From NCBI RefSeq assembly GCF_013030265.1, contig NZ_WPZQ01000001.1, forward strand, positions 124,001 to 188,000: a stretch of 64,000 bases of DNA, written 5' to 3'. A model generated the notes under the pieces. The model was not told the origin of the DNA, searched no databases, and saw nothing but the letters and a program-made list of their open reading frames with translations. The translations under genes were made by a program, and so were the position numbers. The DNA is from Ruegeria arenilitoris. GTDB taxonomy: Bacteria; Pseudomonadota; Alphaproteobacteria; Rhodobacterales; Rhodobacteraceae. Shown here piece after piece: positions 53,846-64,000 of this stretch (the first letter of the stretch is position 1; the number at the start of each line of letters is the position of its first letter).

Positions 53846-54718
53846 ATGAAGATCGGTTTCATTGGACTGGGCAACATGGGTGCACCTATGGCCTCGAACC
53901 TGGCCAAAGCAGGCCATCAGGTTCATGGCTTTGACACCGCAGGCGTTTCTGTTCAGGGCGTCAAGCAGGTCGAAACAGCGGCCGCGGCTGCCGAAGCTGC
54001 AGATGCTGTGATTACGATGCTGCCAAATGGCACGATTCTTCGTGCAGTCGCCGATCAGATCATTCCTCAGATGCAGCCGGGCGCTGTGCTAATTGATTGT
54101 TCAACTGTTGACGTCGACAGTGCCCGCGCCGTTGCTGAACAGGCCCAGGCGGCAGGTCTGTTGTCGGTGGATGCGCCGGTATCAGGCGGTATCGGCGGCG
54201 CTGCAGCCGGCACCCTGACATTCATGGCAGGTGGTTCTGACGAAGCCTTTGCTAAAGCCGACCCATTGTTCGATATCATGGGTCAAAAGGCGGTGCATTG
54301 TGGTGAAGCTGGTGCAGGTCAGGCAGCGAAAATCTGCAACAACATGATCCTGGGCGTCACAATGATCGCCACCTGCGAGGCCTTTGCATTGGCCGACAAG
54401 TTGGGACTGGACCGGCAAAAGATGTTCGATGTTGTCAGCACTTCCTCGGGCTACAGCTGGACCATGAACGCTTACTGCCCTGCACCAGGTGTTGGTCCCC
54501 AAAGCCCTGCGGACAACGAATACCAGCCCGGATTCGCTGCCGAGCTGATGCTGAAAGATCTGCGTCTCAGCCAGCAGGCCGCAGACAGTGCCGATGCAGA
54601 CACGCCGATGGGACAGATTGCCACCGCTCTATATGAACAATTTGTCGAAAACGAAGACGGGCTTGGTCGCGACTTCAGTGCTATGCTACCGCGATTTGAA
54701 AAGCGTGGCCGCAGCTGA
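53846..54718 (+). CDS. mmsB: 3-hydroxyisobutyrate dehydrogenase
   Basis: A 290-residue NAD-dependent beta-hydroxyacid dehydrogenase. The cofactor loop is MKIGFIGLGNMGAPMASNL, substrate motif DAPVSGGIGGAAAGTLTFM, and the catalytic lysine lies in GAGQAAKICNNMILG. It oxidises 3-hydroxyisobutyrate to methylmalonate semialdehyde, the substrate of MmsA at 45.5 kb. AGGAGG lies upstream, in the end of the hydrolase gene. This makes the three genes a valine-degradation operon. Confidence 0.95.
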   Translation: MKIGFIGLGNMGAPMASNLAKAGHQVHGFDTAGVSVQGVKQVETAAAAAEAADAVITMLPNGTILRAVADQIIPQMQPGAVLIDCSTVDVDSARAVAEQAQAAGLLSVDAPVSGGIGGAAAGTLTFMAGGSDEAFAKADPLFDIMGQKAVHCGEAGAGQAAKICNNMILGVTMIATCEAFALADKLGLDRQKMFDVVSTSSGYSWTMNAYCPAPGVGPQSPADNEYQPGFAAELMLKDLRLSQQAADSADADTPMGQIATALYEQFVENEDGLGRDFSAMLPRFEKRGRS

Positions 54719-54827
54719 TTAGTCACCGGCAGCAAATCGCGCAGTCATCGTAGACGTGACTGCGCGCACTTATTTTTCCGGGTATGCTCTGACAGACGCC
54801 ACTGTTGATGGTCATTGGAGTGCTTCG

Positions 54828-55220
54828 ATGAACAAATTGCCCTGTCTTGCCATAGTCGCTGCCATTGCCCTCTCTCCCGCCGTCGTGAGCGCCGGAAACG
54901 GTAATGGTAAGGGCAAGAATTCTATTCAAGTTCAAAGGGTTTCGCCACAGCAAGGAATTGTCGTTCAGGGGAATGCAGGTCACTGCCCTCCAGGACTAGC
55001 AAAAAAAGCCGTTCCCTGCGTACCTCCTGGTCAGGTTAAGAATCGTTACCAGATCGGTGACAGGATCGATCGCGACTACATCTGGATTAATGATCCATAC
55101 CGCTATGGGCTTAAGAGAAACGGTTACTACGTACGCGCCGGTGATTATGTCTACGGCATCGACCCCGACACGCATAAGGTTTTAAACCTGATCGGGGCCG
55201 TCGCAGACATCCTGAATTAG
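54828..55220 (+). CDS. Secreted small protein, RcnB-like, unknown function
   Basis: A 130-residue protein with a signal peptide (CLAIVAAIALSPAVVSA, 5-21). The mature part starts with a glycine/lysine-rich segment (GNGNGKGKN), then a low-complexity segment with two cysteines (HCPPGLAKKAVPCVPPGQ) and a C-terminal GYYVRAGDYVYGIDPDT segment like the end of RcnB-type periplasmic proteins. TTGGAG eight bases upstream supports the ATG. Convergent with uvrA, leaving four bases between stops. Confidence 0.68.
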   Translation: MNKLPCLAIVAAIALSPAVVSAGNGNGKGKNSIQVQRVSPQQGIVVQGNAGHCPPGLAKKAVPCVPPGQVKNRYQIGDRIDRDYIWINDPYRYGLKRNGYYVRAGDYVYGIDPDTHKVLNLIGAVADILN

Positions 55221-55224
55221 CGCG

Positions 55225-58083
<2,859 letters not shown>

Positions 58084-58260
58084 TCAGGCCCCCAACAAAC
58101 AAGTGTCCTAGAAATAGGCGAGCGGCGCCGAGTCTCCAACAAAAAAGTTAGAACAAAGTGTGAACTACCGGTTTATTGCCGACATCTCCTGACACTGAGA
58201 CCACAATCCAATCAGTGCCCCCGGGTAGGGGTTTACTTATCATCGGTATTGAACGGAAAA

Positions 58261-58337
58261 TGGCGCGGTTGACGGGGCTCGAACCCGCGACCCCCGGCGT
58301 GACAGGCCGGTACTCTAACCAACTGAGCTACAACCGC
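58261..58337 (-). tRNA. tRNA-Asp (GUC), copy 2 of tandem pair
   Basis: A 77-nt cloverleaf including encoded CCA: acceptor GCGGTTG/CAACCGC, D-arm GCTC/GAGT, anticodon stem CCGGC/GCCGG with loop CTGTCAC (anticodon GTC) and T-arm with TTCGAGC. Identical in sequence to the upstream copy 52 bp away. Confidence 0.97.
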
Positions 58338-58389
58338 GCATTTAGGGTCTATGTCTGATCCATTAACCCGGATCAAAGGCTGGCAGCGA

Positions 58390-58466
58390 TGGCGCGGTTG
58401 ACGGGGCTCGAACCCGCGACCCCCGGCGTGACAGGCCGGTACTCTAACCAACTGAGCTACAACCGC
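58390..58466 (-). tRNA. tRNA-Asp (GUC), copy 1 of tandem pair
   Basis: Same 77-nt sequence as the other copy, with CCA encoded. It is nearest to a strong promoter (TTGACG, 17 bp, TAATAC), so the two copies are probably co-transcribed and processed from one precursor. Confidence 0.97.
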
Positions 58467-58497
58467 CCGCTGCCCGTTCGTTGCTGAACGTTGGGGT

Positions 58498-58526
58498 GTA
58501 TTATGGCTACGCCCCGACATCGTCAA
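58498..58526 (-). promoter_or_regulatory. Promoter of the tRNA-Asp pair
   Basis: On the minus strand TTGACG (58521-58526) and TAATAC (58498-58503) are separated by exactly 17 bp, near the sigma-70 consensus, and end 31 bp before the mature tRNA 5' end. Confidence 0.82.
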
Positions 58527-58746
58527 GCGGCGTTTTCAAGTTTTTTCAATTAACCCGAAAATTTGTTTGTGAGTTCGAAGATATAGCTGCGCCCCTTCCT
58601 GAGATTCGGGTGTGCAGGGTTCTCCTCGGCGCAAAACATCTGGTTCTATGATTGTAGTCTTGAACCTAAGCCCGTCATCAAAAGCATCAATAATTCAAAG
58701 ATGGAAGATGCCACACCAGGCGCACACACGTCTTTTGGTCTGGCCG
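58527..58746. other. Intergenic region between tRNA-Asp promoter and tRNA-Pro terminator
   Basis: About 220 bp without a credible ORF, RNA fold or repeat. Reading frames here have no ribosome sites and run into tRNA-Pro. I see nothing functional beyond possible upstream elements of the tRNA-Asp promoter. Confidence 0.5.
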
Positions 58747-58778
58747 AAAAAACGCAGGGTCTGACTATTGTCAGACCC
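58747..58778 (-). terminator. Terminator of tRNA-Pro
   Basis: A perfect 9-bp stem (58757-58765 with 58770-58778), 4-base loop and, after four bases, six U residues on the minus strand, 29 bp past the end of the tRNA. Confidence 0.9.
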
Positions 58779-58807
58779 AATTGCGCTTTCAACTTTTTTG
58801 AAAGAAG

Positions 58808-58884
58808 TGGTCGGGGCGGCAGGATTCGAACCTACGACCCCCTGTACCCAAAACAGGTGCGCTACCAGACTGCGCCACGCCCCG
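58808..58884 (-). tRNA. tRNA-Pro (UGG)
   Basis: A 77-nt cloverleaf with encoded CCA: acceptor CGGGGCG/CGCCCCG, D-arm GCGC/GCGC, anticodon stem CCTGT/ACAGG with loop TTTGGGT (anticodon TGG) and T-arm GTAGG-TTCGAAT-CCTGC. Followed by a strong terminator. Confidence 0.97.
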
Positions 58885-58927
58885 GACCGTGCGCCTTCCT
58901 AACGATGCCGATCTGATTTGAAAACCC

Positions 58928-59392
58928 CTAACAAGGCCATTTTGCGGGTCCTTGTGAAAAAATTTCATGCCGCATGATAGTTCCGGGTTTGATTGAATAG
59001 CGCGCGGCCAAGCCTGCATTGATTTCCAGCACCGCAAACACGGAATCACCGCCTTCGACAGGTGTCAGATTTCCGGGAATCGCACCTTCGTGAACACGAG
59101 TCACCGTCCCGGTTTTGTCGAGAAAAATCATGTCCAACGGAATCAGAGTGTTCTTCATCCAGAACGCCACACGCTGAGGAGGATCAAAGACGAACAGCAT
59201 ACCTGAGCGGCGCGGAAGCGATTCCCGAAACATCAAGCCGCGCGACCTCTCTTGAGGCGTCACGGCTAGTTCCACATCGAATCGAATCTGGGCCTGATCG
59301 TTTTTGAGGTCGACACTATCGGCGCGGCAGGCAGCAAGTGCATTCCCGGACCAGAGCAATGTTACAACTGCAAGTGCCGGAAACAACTTCAT
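58928..59392 (-). CDS. DUF192 family secreted protein
   Basis: A 154-residue protein with a signal peptide (LFPALAVVTLLWSGNALA, about 3-20) and the DUF192 pattern: ELAVTPQERSRGLMFRESL, GMLFVFDPPQRVAFWMKNT and the IPLDMIFLDKTGTVTRVHE segment, ending in VLEINAGLAARYSIKPG. The family is widespread and of unknown function. GAGGT five bases before the ATG and eight bases from the cold-shock gene stop indicate an operon with it. Confidence 0.92.
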   Translation of the reverse strand: MKLFPALAVVTLLWSGNALAACRADSVDLKNDQAQIRFDVELAVTPQERSRGLMFRESLPRRSGMLFVFDPPQRVAFWMKNTLIPLDMIFLDKTGTVTRVHEGAIPGNLTPVEGGDSVFAVLEINAGLAARYSIKPGTIMRHEIFSQGPAKWPC

Positions 59393-59400
59393 GGGCTACC

Positions 59401-59928
59401 TCAGTCGTCCAACGCTGCTTCCCAGGCAAGTACCTGAGCTGCCATCCGGCCTCGCTTGCCGTTTATGACGCGCATCGCCAATGCCTCGCCCGGTTGCAGA
59501 TCGGCCAGACCCGAGCGGCGTAGAACCTCAATATGCAGAAACACGTCTTCACTACGACCAAAGACGTTCGCGAAACCAAAGCCTTTGCCTTTGTCGAACC
59601 ATTTTACCCGAGCAGCCTCCAACGGCGCGTCGGATATCTCTGCCGGGTCCAACTCGGCAAAATCAGCCAACAGCATCGAGTCGGTGCGTTCCGGCGGATC
59701 AATGCTGACAACCTCGACCGCCTGCACGCCGCGATCGGTGCGGTGTGTCATGATTTCGATACCCGCACCGTCAGCGACGGAGCTCTGACCGAAATTGCGC
59801 AAGACATTCACGTGCAACAGAATATCCGGCCCACCTTCGTCGGACACAACAAATCCGTATCCCTTTGCGGGATCGAACCATTTAACGTGTCCACGGACGC
59901 GGTACATGCTATTCAGATCTTCTGGCAC
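59401..59928 (-). CDS. Cold-shock protein with two cold-shock domains
   Basis: A 175-residue protein with two CSDs. The first has GHVKWFDPAKGYGFVVSDE and ILLHVNVLR; the second has ARVKWFDKGKGFGFANVFG and VFLHIEVLR. These are the RNP1 and RNP2 RNA-binding strands. The linker (about 78-105) is acidic. Tandem-CSD proteins of this size are typical of alphaproteobacteria. The start is a GTG; an ATG seven codons later (59907) is an alternative. The DUF192 gene follows after eight bases. Confidence 0.92.
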   Translation of the reverse strand: MPEDLNSMYRVRGHVKWFDPAKGYGFVVSDEGGPDILLHVNVLRNFGQSSVADGAGIEIMTHRTDRGVQAVEVVSIDPPERTDSMLLADFAELDPAEISDAPLEAARVKWFDKGKGFGFANVFGRSEDVFLHIEVLRRSGLADLQPGEALAMRVINGKRGRMAAQVLAWEAALDD

Positions 59929-60049
59929 GGTTTTCCCATCACGAAAAAGCTCAAGTCGTTAAGGGTCGGATGTGTATGATATTGAGCCGCAAATTCAAGC
60001 TGAAAAAGCCCTGAAATTTCCGGGTGTTGCATTTCACGATACGTGAGTG

Positions 60050-60655
60050 TCATGGATTCAGCCTCTGCACACGCCATTCGTGACCGGGCATTTCACGATA
60101 CCAACGGAACCGGTCATGCAACCGGAATGCACCATCAGCCCAGAACTCGATTTCCACGGGGGTCAAACGGTATCCGCCCCAGAACGGTGGACGCGGAGGA
60201 TTCGATCCCAGCTTTGCCGTGACCTTAGCAACCTCAGCCATCAAAGCGGCCCTGCTCGACAATGGCTGCGACTGCTGCGACGCCCATGCACCCAGACGGC
60301 TTTTCAGCGATCGGGACGCATAATATTCATCGGCTTGCGGCCCTTCTTCTTTGGTAATGATACCACGAACACGGATTTGTCGCCGTAACGATTTCCAGTG
60401 CATGACAAACGCAGCCTTTCCTGCGCTGTCCAGTTCTCGGGCCTTTGCACTTTCGTAATTCGTATAGAATACGAATGCGTCCTTTTCGATCTCTTTCAAA
60501 AGGACCATCCGGGCATTCGGCAAGCCATCAGAATCAACGGTTGCAAGCGCAATCGCATTCGGATCGTTCGGTTCTGTCTCTTCGGCCTCGGCTAACCACC
60601 GCCCCGCTATTTCAAACGGATCGGCGCCAGCGAAAATGCCAGTACGCTCACTCAT
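60050..60655 (-). CDS. pdxH: Pyridoxamine 5'-phosphate oxidase
   Basis: A 201-residue FMN enzyme forming pyridoxal phosphate. Motifs: [63 protein letters not shown] and the C-terminal [14 protein letters not shown] ... [20 protein letters not shown]. The ATG chosen has AGGGGA six bases upstream; another ATG lies two codons earlier. Divergent from fabI with 136 bp between. Confidence 0.95.
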   Translation of the reverse strand: MSERTGIFAGADPFEIAGRWLAEAEETEPNDPNAIALATVDSDGLPNARMVLLKEIEKDAFVFYTNYESAKARELDSAGKAAFVMHWKSLRRQIRVRGIITKEEGPQADEYYASRSLKSRLGAWASQQSQPLSSRAALMAEVAKVTAKLGSNPPRPPFWGGYRLTPVEIEFWADGAFRLHDRFRWYREMPGHEWRVQRLNP

Positions 60656-60791
60656 TTCCATCCCCTGGAACGAATTGTTAACGACCCTACGGCGAGAACC
60701 CGCTCCGGCGCAAGAGTGCACGGCCTTGAAGCAGCGCAATCAATGGCATAAACCAACTCAACATATCGCGAAGACAGGCGGAGAACCGAAC

Positions 60792-61598
60792 ATGTCAAAT
60801 CAGTTGATGGCCGGCAAACGCGGCCTCATCATGGGACTGGCCAATGACAAATCAATCGCATGGGGAATCGCCCGCGCCTTGTCCGATGCCGGGGCCGAAC
60901 TGGCCTTCTCTTACCAAGGGGATGCTCTGAAGAAGCGTGTTGACCCTCTGGCGGCGCAATTGGGCAGCGAAATCGTACTCCCTTGCGACGTAAGCGACGA
61001 AGCGTCGATCGATGGTCTGTTTACATCCTTGTCTGAAAAGTGGGGCAAGCTGGACTTCGTCGTGCATGCCATCGGATTCTCCGACAAAAATGAGCTTCGT
61101 GGCCGTTACGTGGACACGTCGCGCGCGAACTTCAACTTGACGATGGATGTGTCGGTTTATTCTTTCACAGCTGTCATGCAACGCGCCGAGAAGTTGATGA
61201 CCGAAGGTGGCAGCGCGATCACCCTCACCTACTACGGCGCCGAGCAGGTCATGCCACACTACAACGTTATGGGTGTTGCCAAGGCCGCACTTGAGGCATC
61301 AGTAAAGTATCTGGCCGAAGACCTCGGCAAAGATGGCATCCGCGTCAACGCTATCTCGGCTGGCCCGATCAAAACGCTGGCTGCCAGCGGTATTGGTGAT
61401 TTCCGCTACATCATGAAGTGGAACGAATACAACTCGCCGCTGCGCCGCAATGTAACCATCGATGATGTCGGTAATTCAGCACTCTACCTGTTGTCTGACC
61501 TGAGCAGCGGCGTGACCGGTGAAAACCTGCACGTGGATTCGGGTTATCATATCGTCGGTATGAAGGCCGTCGATGCGCCGGACGTTGAAAAAGGATAA
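60792..61598 (+). CDS. fabI: Enoyl-[acyl-carrier-protein] reductase FabI
   Basis: A 268-residue NADH-dependent short-chain reductase completing each fatty-acid elongation cycle. GLIMGLANDKSIAWGIA is the cofactor loop; the active site is YYGAEQVMPHYNVMGVAKAAL (Tyr-x6-Lys) and SAGPIKTLAASGI follows. A longer frame exists upstream but the ATG with a GCGGAG site and the FabI N-terminus MSNQLMAGKRG is preferred. gpt begins six bases after its stop. Confidence 0.95.
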   Translation: MSNQLMAGKRGLIMGLANDKSIAWGIARALSDAGAELAFSYQGDALKKRVDPLAAQLGSEIVLPCDVSDEASIDGLFTSLSEKWGKLDFVVHAIGFSDKNELRGRYVDTSRANFNLTMDVSVYSFTAVMQRAEKLMTEGGSAITLTYYGAEQVMPHYNVMGVAKAALEASVKYLAEDLGKDGIRVNAISAGPIKTLAASGIGDFRYIMKWNEYNSPLRRNVTIDDVGNSALYLLSDLSSGVTGENLHVDSGYHIVGMKAVDAPDVEKG

Positions 61599-61604
61599 CA
61601 GATC

Positions 61605-62114
61605 ATGAGCGCCAAGGACCGCCTGCCCCACGAAAAAGGCTTTCACATCAGCTGGGATCAGATTCATCGTGATTCCCGCGCTTTGGCCTGGCGTCTGGAT
61701 GGACAGGGTCCGGATGACGGCGCATGGCGAGCCGTCGTGGCAATCACGCGTGGCGGGATGGCTCCCGCCATGATCGTAAGCCGAGAACTGGATATCCGAA
61801 CCGTCGATACCATCAGCGTTCGCTCTTATCATCATCAGGAACAGGGCGAGGCCGAAGTTCTCAAAGCCCCCGATGCTGATCTGATGGGCGATGGCACAGG
61901 CGTTCTGATCATCGATGATCTGGTCGACAGCGGGAAAACCCTGGAACTGGTGCGGGATATGTATCCCAACGCTCACTTCGCTACGGTCTATGCCAAGCCC
62001 AAGGGTCGCCCGATGGTAGATACCTTCATCACCGAAGTGAGCCAGGATACCTGGATTTTCTTCCCGTGGGATATGGCGCTGCAATATGTCGAGCCCTATC
62101 GCGGTACAGACTGA
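61605..62114 (+). CDS. gpt: Xanthine phosphoribosyltransferase
   Basis: A 169-residue salvage enzyme converting xanthine or guanine and PRPP to nucleotides. [20 protein letters not shown], the PRPP loop [13 protein letters not shown], and the C-terminal [18 protein letters not shown] match E. coli Gpt. It follows fabI after six bases, so it is probably co-transcribed with it. Confidence 0.94.
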   Translation: MSAKDRLPHEKGFHISWDQIHRDSRALAWRLDGQGPDDGAWRAVVAITRGGMAPAMIVSRELDIRTVDTISVRSYHHQEQGEAEVLKAPDADLMGDGTGVLIIDDLVDSGKTLELVRDMYPNAHFATVYAKPKGRPMVDTFITEVSQDTWIFFPWDMALQYVEPYRGTD

Positions 62115-62186
62115 ATCGCGACTAAAGACCATCCTTTGCCTCAATCAGACCGCGGGGAGTTCCTCGCAATCAGAATCGGATAGCCG

Positions 62187-63362
62187 ATGACACTGACACG
62201 CACCGCCTCCACTTTCGCTCCTCCAGTGATGGAGGCGCGCCGGTGGCTGGAAGGGGTTGAGTTCACTGCTGATCGGCCATTGATCAATGTCAGTCAGGCG
62301 GCACCTGTTGACCCGCCACCATTGGCATTGCGTCAAGCCATGGCAGAATTTGCGATTACTGAAGACAGCGCTCACCTTTATGGGCCTGTTCTTGGCAACG
62401 ATGACCTTCGCTCAGAATTGGCACATGAAATTAGCGGGCATTATGCTGCTGCAATTGCAGCTGATCAGGTCGCGATCACTTCAGGCTGCAATCAGGCCTT
62501 CTCGGCCGTAATCTCGGCGATAACGGATCAGGAAGATGAGGTTATCCTGCCAACCCCATGGTATTTTAACCATAAAATGTGGCTGGATATGGCGGGTGTG
62601 CGTGCCGTTGATCTTCCAACGGGTGACGATCTGTTACCAAACCCCGACAAAGCCCGCTCGCTGATAACAGACAAAACGCGCGCAATAGCGCTGGTTACTC
62701 CAAACAATCCCGGTGGCGTCGAGTATCCTGCTGAGCTTGTGTTGGCTTTCTATGACCTGGCACGCGAGGCAGGCATTCGTTTACTGGTCGATGAGACATA
62801 TCGCGACTTCGACAGTCGCAATGGTCCTCCGCACGCACTGTTCCAGCAGCCCGGTTGGGAAGATACTCTGGTTCATCTGTATTCTTTCTCCAAAGCATAT
62901 CGACTGACAGGCCACCGTGTTGGCGCAGTGGCCAGCAGCGTTTCGTTGTTGGCTGAAATGGAGAAGTTTCTGGATACCGTCGCAATTTGTCCCGGGCAAA
63001 TCGGACAGTTTGCAGCACGCTGGGGGATGCAGAACCTTACCCAATGGCTGGCAGGCGAACGGGCAGAGATCCTTGATCGTCGCGCAGCAATTTCTGAGGG
63101 CATGCCGCGTCTCAAATCCAAGGGCTGGCGCTTGTTGGGGTTAGGCGCATACTTTGCCTATCTAGAACACCCGTTTGACATGCCGTCAGATGAAGTCGCT
63201 CGTCGTTTGGTGTCAGAGGCAGGCATTTTGCTCCTTCCCGGAACGATGTTCATGCCGGACCATGATCCTGCCGGAAAGCGACAAGTTCGCATCGCGTTTG
63301 CCAATCTCGATCGTCGAGGCATCGAACAATTGTTCGACCGCTTGCAGGCATTGACCTTCTGA
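62187..63362 (+). CDS. PLP-dependent aminotransferase, class I/II
   Basis: A 391-residue fold-type I enzyme. ITSGCNQAFSAVISAITDQ and LPTPWYFNHKMWLDM form the cofactor and substrate pocket, TPNNPGGVEYP is the conserved NPxG loop, VDETYRDF holds the PLP-pyridine Asp region, and YSFSKAYRLTGHRVGA has the Schiff-base lysine. It belongs to the aspartate-aminotransferase-like group, but sequence alone does not tell the substrate. It lies between gpt and a PpiD-like gene. Confidence 0.9.
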   Translation: MTLTRTASTFAPPVMEARRWLEGVEFTADRPLINVSQAAPVDPPPLALRQAMAEFAITEDSAHLYGPVLGNDDLRSELAHEISGHYAAAIAADQVAITSGCNQAFSAVISAITDQEDEVILPTPWYFNHKMWLDMAGVRAVDLPTGDDLLPNPDKARSLITDKTRAIALVTPNNPGGVEYPAELVLAFYDLAREAGIRLLVDETYRDFDSRNGPPHALFQQPGWEDTLVHLYSFSKAYRLTGHRVGAVASSVSLLAEMEKFLDTVAICPGQIGQFAARWGMQNLTQWLAGERAEILDRRAAISEGMPRLKSKGWRLLGLGAYFAYLEHPFDMPSDEVARRLVSEAGILLLPGTMFMPDHDPAGKRQVRIAFANLDRRGIEQLFDRLQALTF

Positions 63363-63443
63363 GCTTGCCCCTCGCGCACGCGCATCGTATTCAGGGCCGC
63401 AACCGACAGGGCAGATACCTGCCGCAAGAAGCAAGAGGGCACC

Positions 63444-64000
63444 ATGGCCGCAGGCATGAAAAACCTATCCAAAACCTTTGTCTGGATTCTCATGGGTCTT
63501 TTGATGGTGGGACTCGCCGGATTTGGTGCCGTCAATCTCAGCGGAACCGCACGTTCGGTTGCACAGGTAGGCAACGAGGACGTTTCAGTTCAGGAATATG
63601 TACTTGAGTTGCAGCGTGAGATCCGAGCGGTCGAGGCCCAGACCGGCCAACCGCTGCAGATGTCTCAAGCGCAGCAATTGGGGCTTGATCAGAGGGCTCT
63701 GTCACGCCTGATTGCGCTGGCCGCGCTGGACAATGAAACCCAAGAGCTCGGCATCTCAATCGGTGATGAAAATCTTCAAAATGAAATCGTACAGATTCCT
63801 GCATTCCAGGGCGTGAACGGCACATTTGATCGCGAAGCCTATCGGTTCCAGCTGGAACAGGCCGGGATCACGGATTCCCAGTTCGAGGCGGATCTGCGTA
63901 AGGAATCTGCGCGCACCATCGTGCAGGGCGCGGTAATGAGCGGCGTCGAAATGCCCGCAACACTGACCGAAACTCTGGCGAACTATGTTCTGGCCCGCCG
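63444..64000 (+). CDS. PpiD/SurA-like peptidylprolyl isomerase (3' end cut by window edge)
   Basis: The first 185 residues of a membrane-anchored foldase. MKNLSKTFVWILMGLLMVGLAGFGAVN is a short cytoplasmic tail plus membrane anchor; then VAQVGNEDVSVQEYVLELQREIRAV and QALSRLIALAALDNE-type helices, and IPAFQGVNGTFDREAYRFQL, the SurA-N chaperone domain seen in PpiD. The parvulin domain should follow outside the window. AGAGGG six bases before the ATG supports this start. Such proteins assist folding of outer-membrane and periplasmic proteins. Confidence 0.88.
   Translation, partial: MAAGMKNLSKTFVWILMGLLMVGLAGFGAVNLSGTARSVAQVGNEDVSVQEYVLELQREIRAVEAQTGQPLQMSQAQQLGLDQRALSRLIALAALDNETQELGISIGDENLQNEIVQIPAFQGVNGTFDREAYRFQLEQAGITDSQFEADLRKESARTIVQGAVMSGVEMPATLTETLANYVLAR

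Noticed and set aside
58233-58526. 97-codon minus-strand frame with an internally repeated peptide (RVPACHAGGRGFEPRQPRH)
   Set aside because: The repeat is the translation of the two tRNA-Asp genes, a common annotation artefact.
58701-58916. 71-codon plus-strand frame across tRNA-Pro
   Set aside because: Antisense to tRNA-Pro and its terminator; the [17 protein letters not shown] peptide is a frequent tRNA artefact.

Overview
The window reads as chromosomal DNA of a marine Rhodobacteraceae (Roseobacter-type alphaproteobacterium). The evidence is the GC-rich codon use, the protein family versions seen (RNase E with a long acidic insert, the DUF1476/zeta-type F1 inhibitor beside purC, small PurS/PurQ/PurL, System I cytochrome c maturation genes) and a gene-transfer-agent (GTA) type holin/endolysin pair. 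Nearly all of it is dense core and metabolic sequence. I see no insertion sequence, integrase, CRISPR array or prophage.

Layout. 1-3345: 3' part of a class I fructose-bisphosphate aldolase, then a cytochrome P450 coupled to a membrane serine hydrolase. 3423-7455: ccdA, a TusA-like sulfur carrier and rne, whose 3' end faces tusA across a shared terminator. 7946-11106: a DctB/DctD two-component pair in which DctD lacks the sigma-54 contact loop. 11143-13804: purQ, purS, a MarC-family protein and purC. 13992-15449: F1-ATPase inhibitor and a homocysteine methyltransferase. 15461-26885: a long minus-strand run with an enoyl-CoA hydratase, ccmH-ccmF, GTA holin and endolysin, ccmE, argC, murI, an acyltransferase and an indolepyruvate oxidoreductase, controlled in part by a divergent LysR gene. 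28036-33925: a predicted small RNA, an MscS channel, an outer-membrane barrel protein and purL. 34068-36797: BolA, two small membrane ORFs and the CGFS glutaredoxin, then MliC-like, zapA and a coiled-coil gene. 37033-43955: transketolase, thioesterase, DUF808 protein, two different GAPDH genes and coaD.

44041-55220 is built around valine catabolism: mmsA with a divergent LysR gene, then isobutyryl-CoA dehydrogenase, 3-hydroxyisobutyryl-CoA hydrolase and mmsB. These are split by a 4.6 kb block with a calcium-binding membrane protein, an L,D-transpeptidase, a fasciclin protein, a methyltransferase and a YbdK ligase. 55225-64000 holds uvrA, two tRNA-Asp copies, tRNA-Pro, a DUF192 protein, a double cold-shock protein, pdxH, fabI, gpt, an aminotransferase and the start of a PpiD-like foldase.

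The most unusual item is at 47115-48032: one reading frame joins a ribbon-helix-helix DNA-binding domain, one membrane helix and four canonical EF-hands. Its promoter carries four copies of a TGTCCGGACA-like site at 22-23 bp spacing. This looks like a membrane-anchored, calcium-sensing transcription regulator acting on its own promoter and perhaps on the divergent L,D-transpeptidase. Other leads are a shared GTTAGCGCTAAC-type operator before both gap genes (and, weaker, before the aldolase), a GapB-type/GapA-type GAPDH pair, GTA lysis genes inside the cytochrome c maturation cluster, and an sRNA with a CCTCCCTGTTGG motif.
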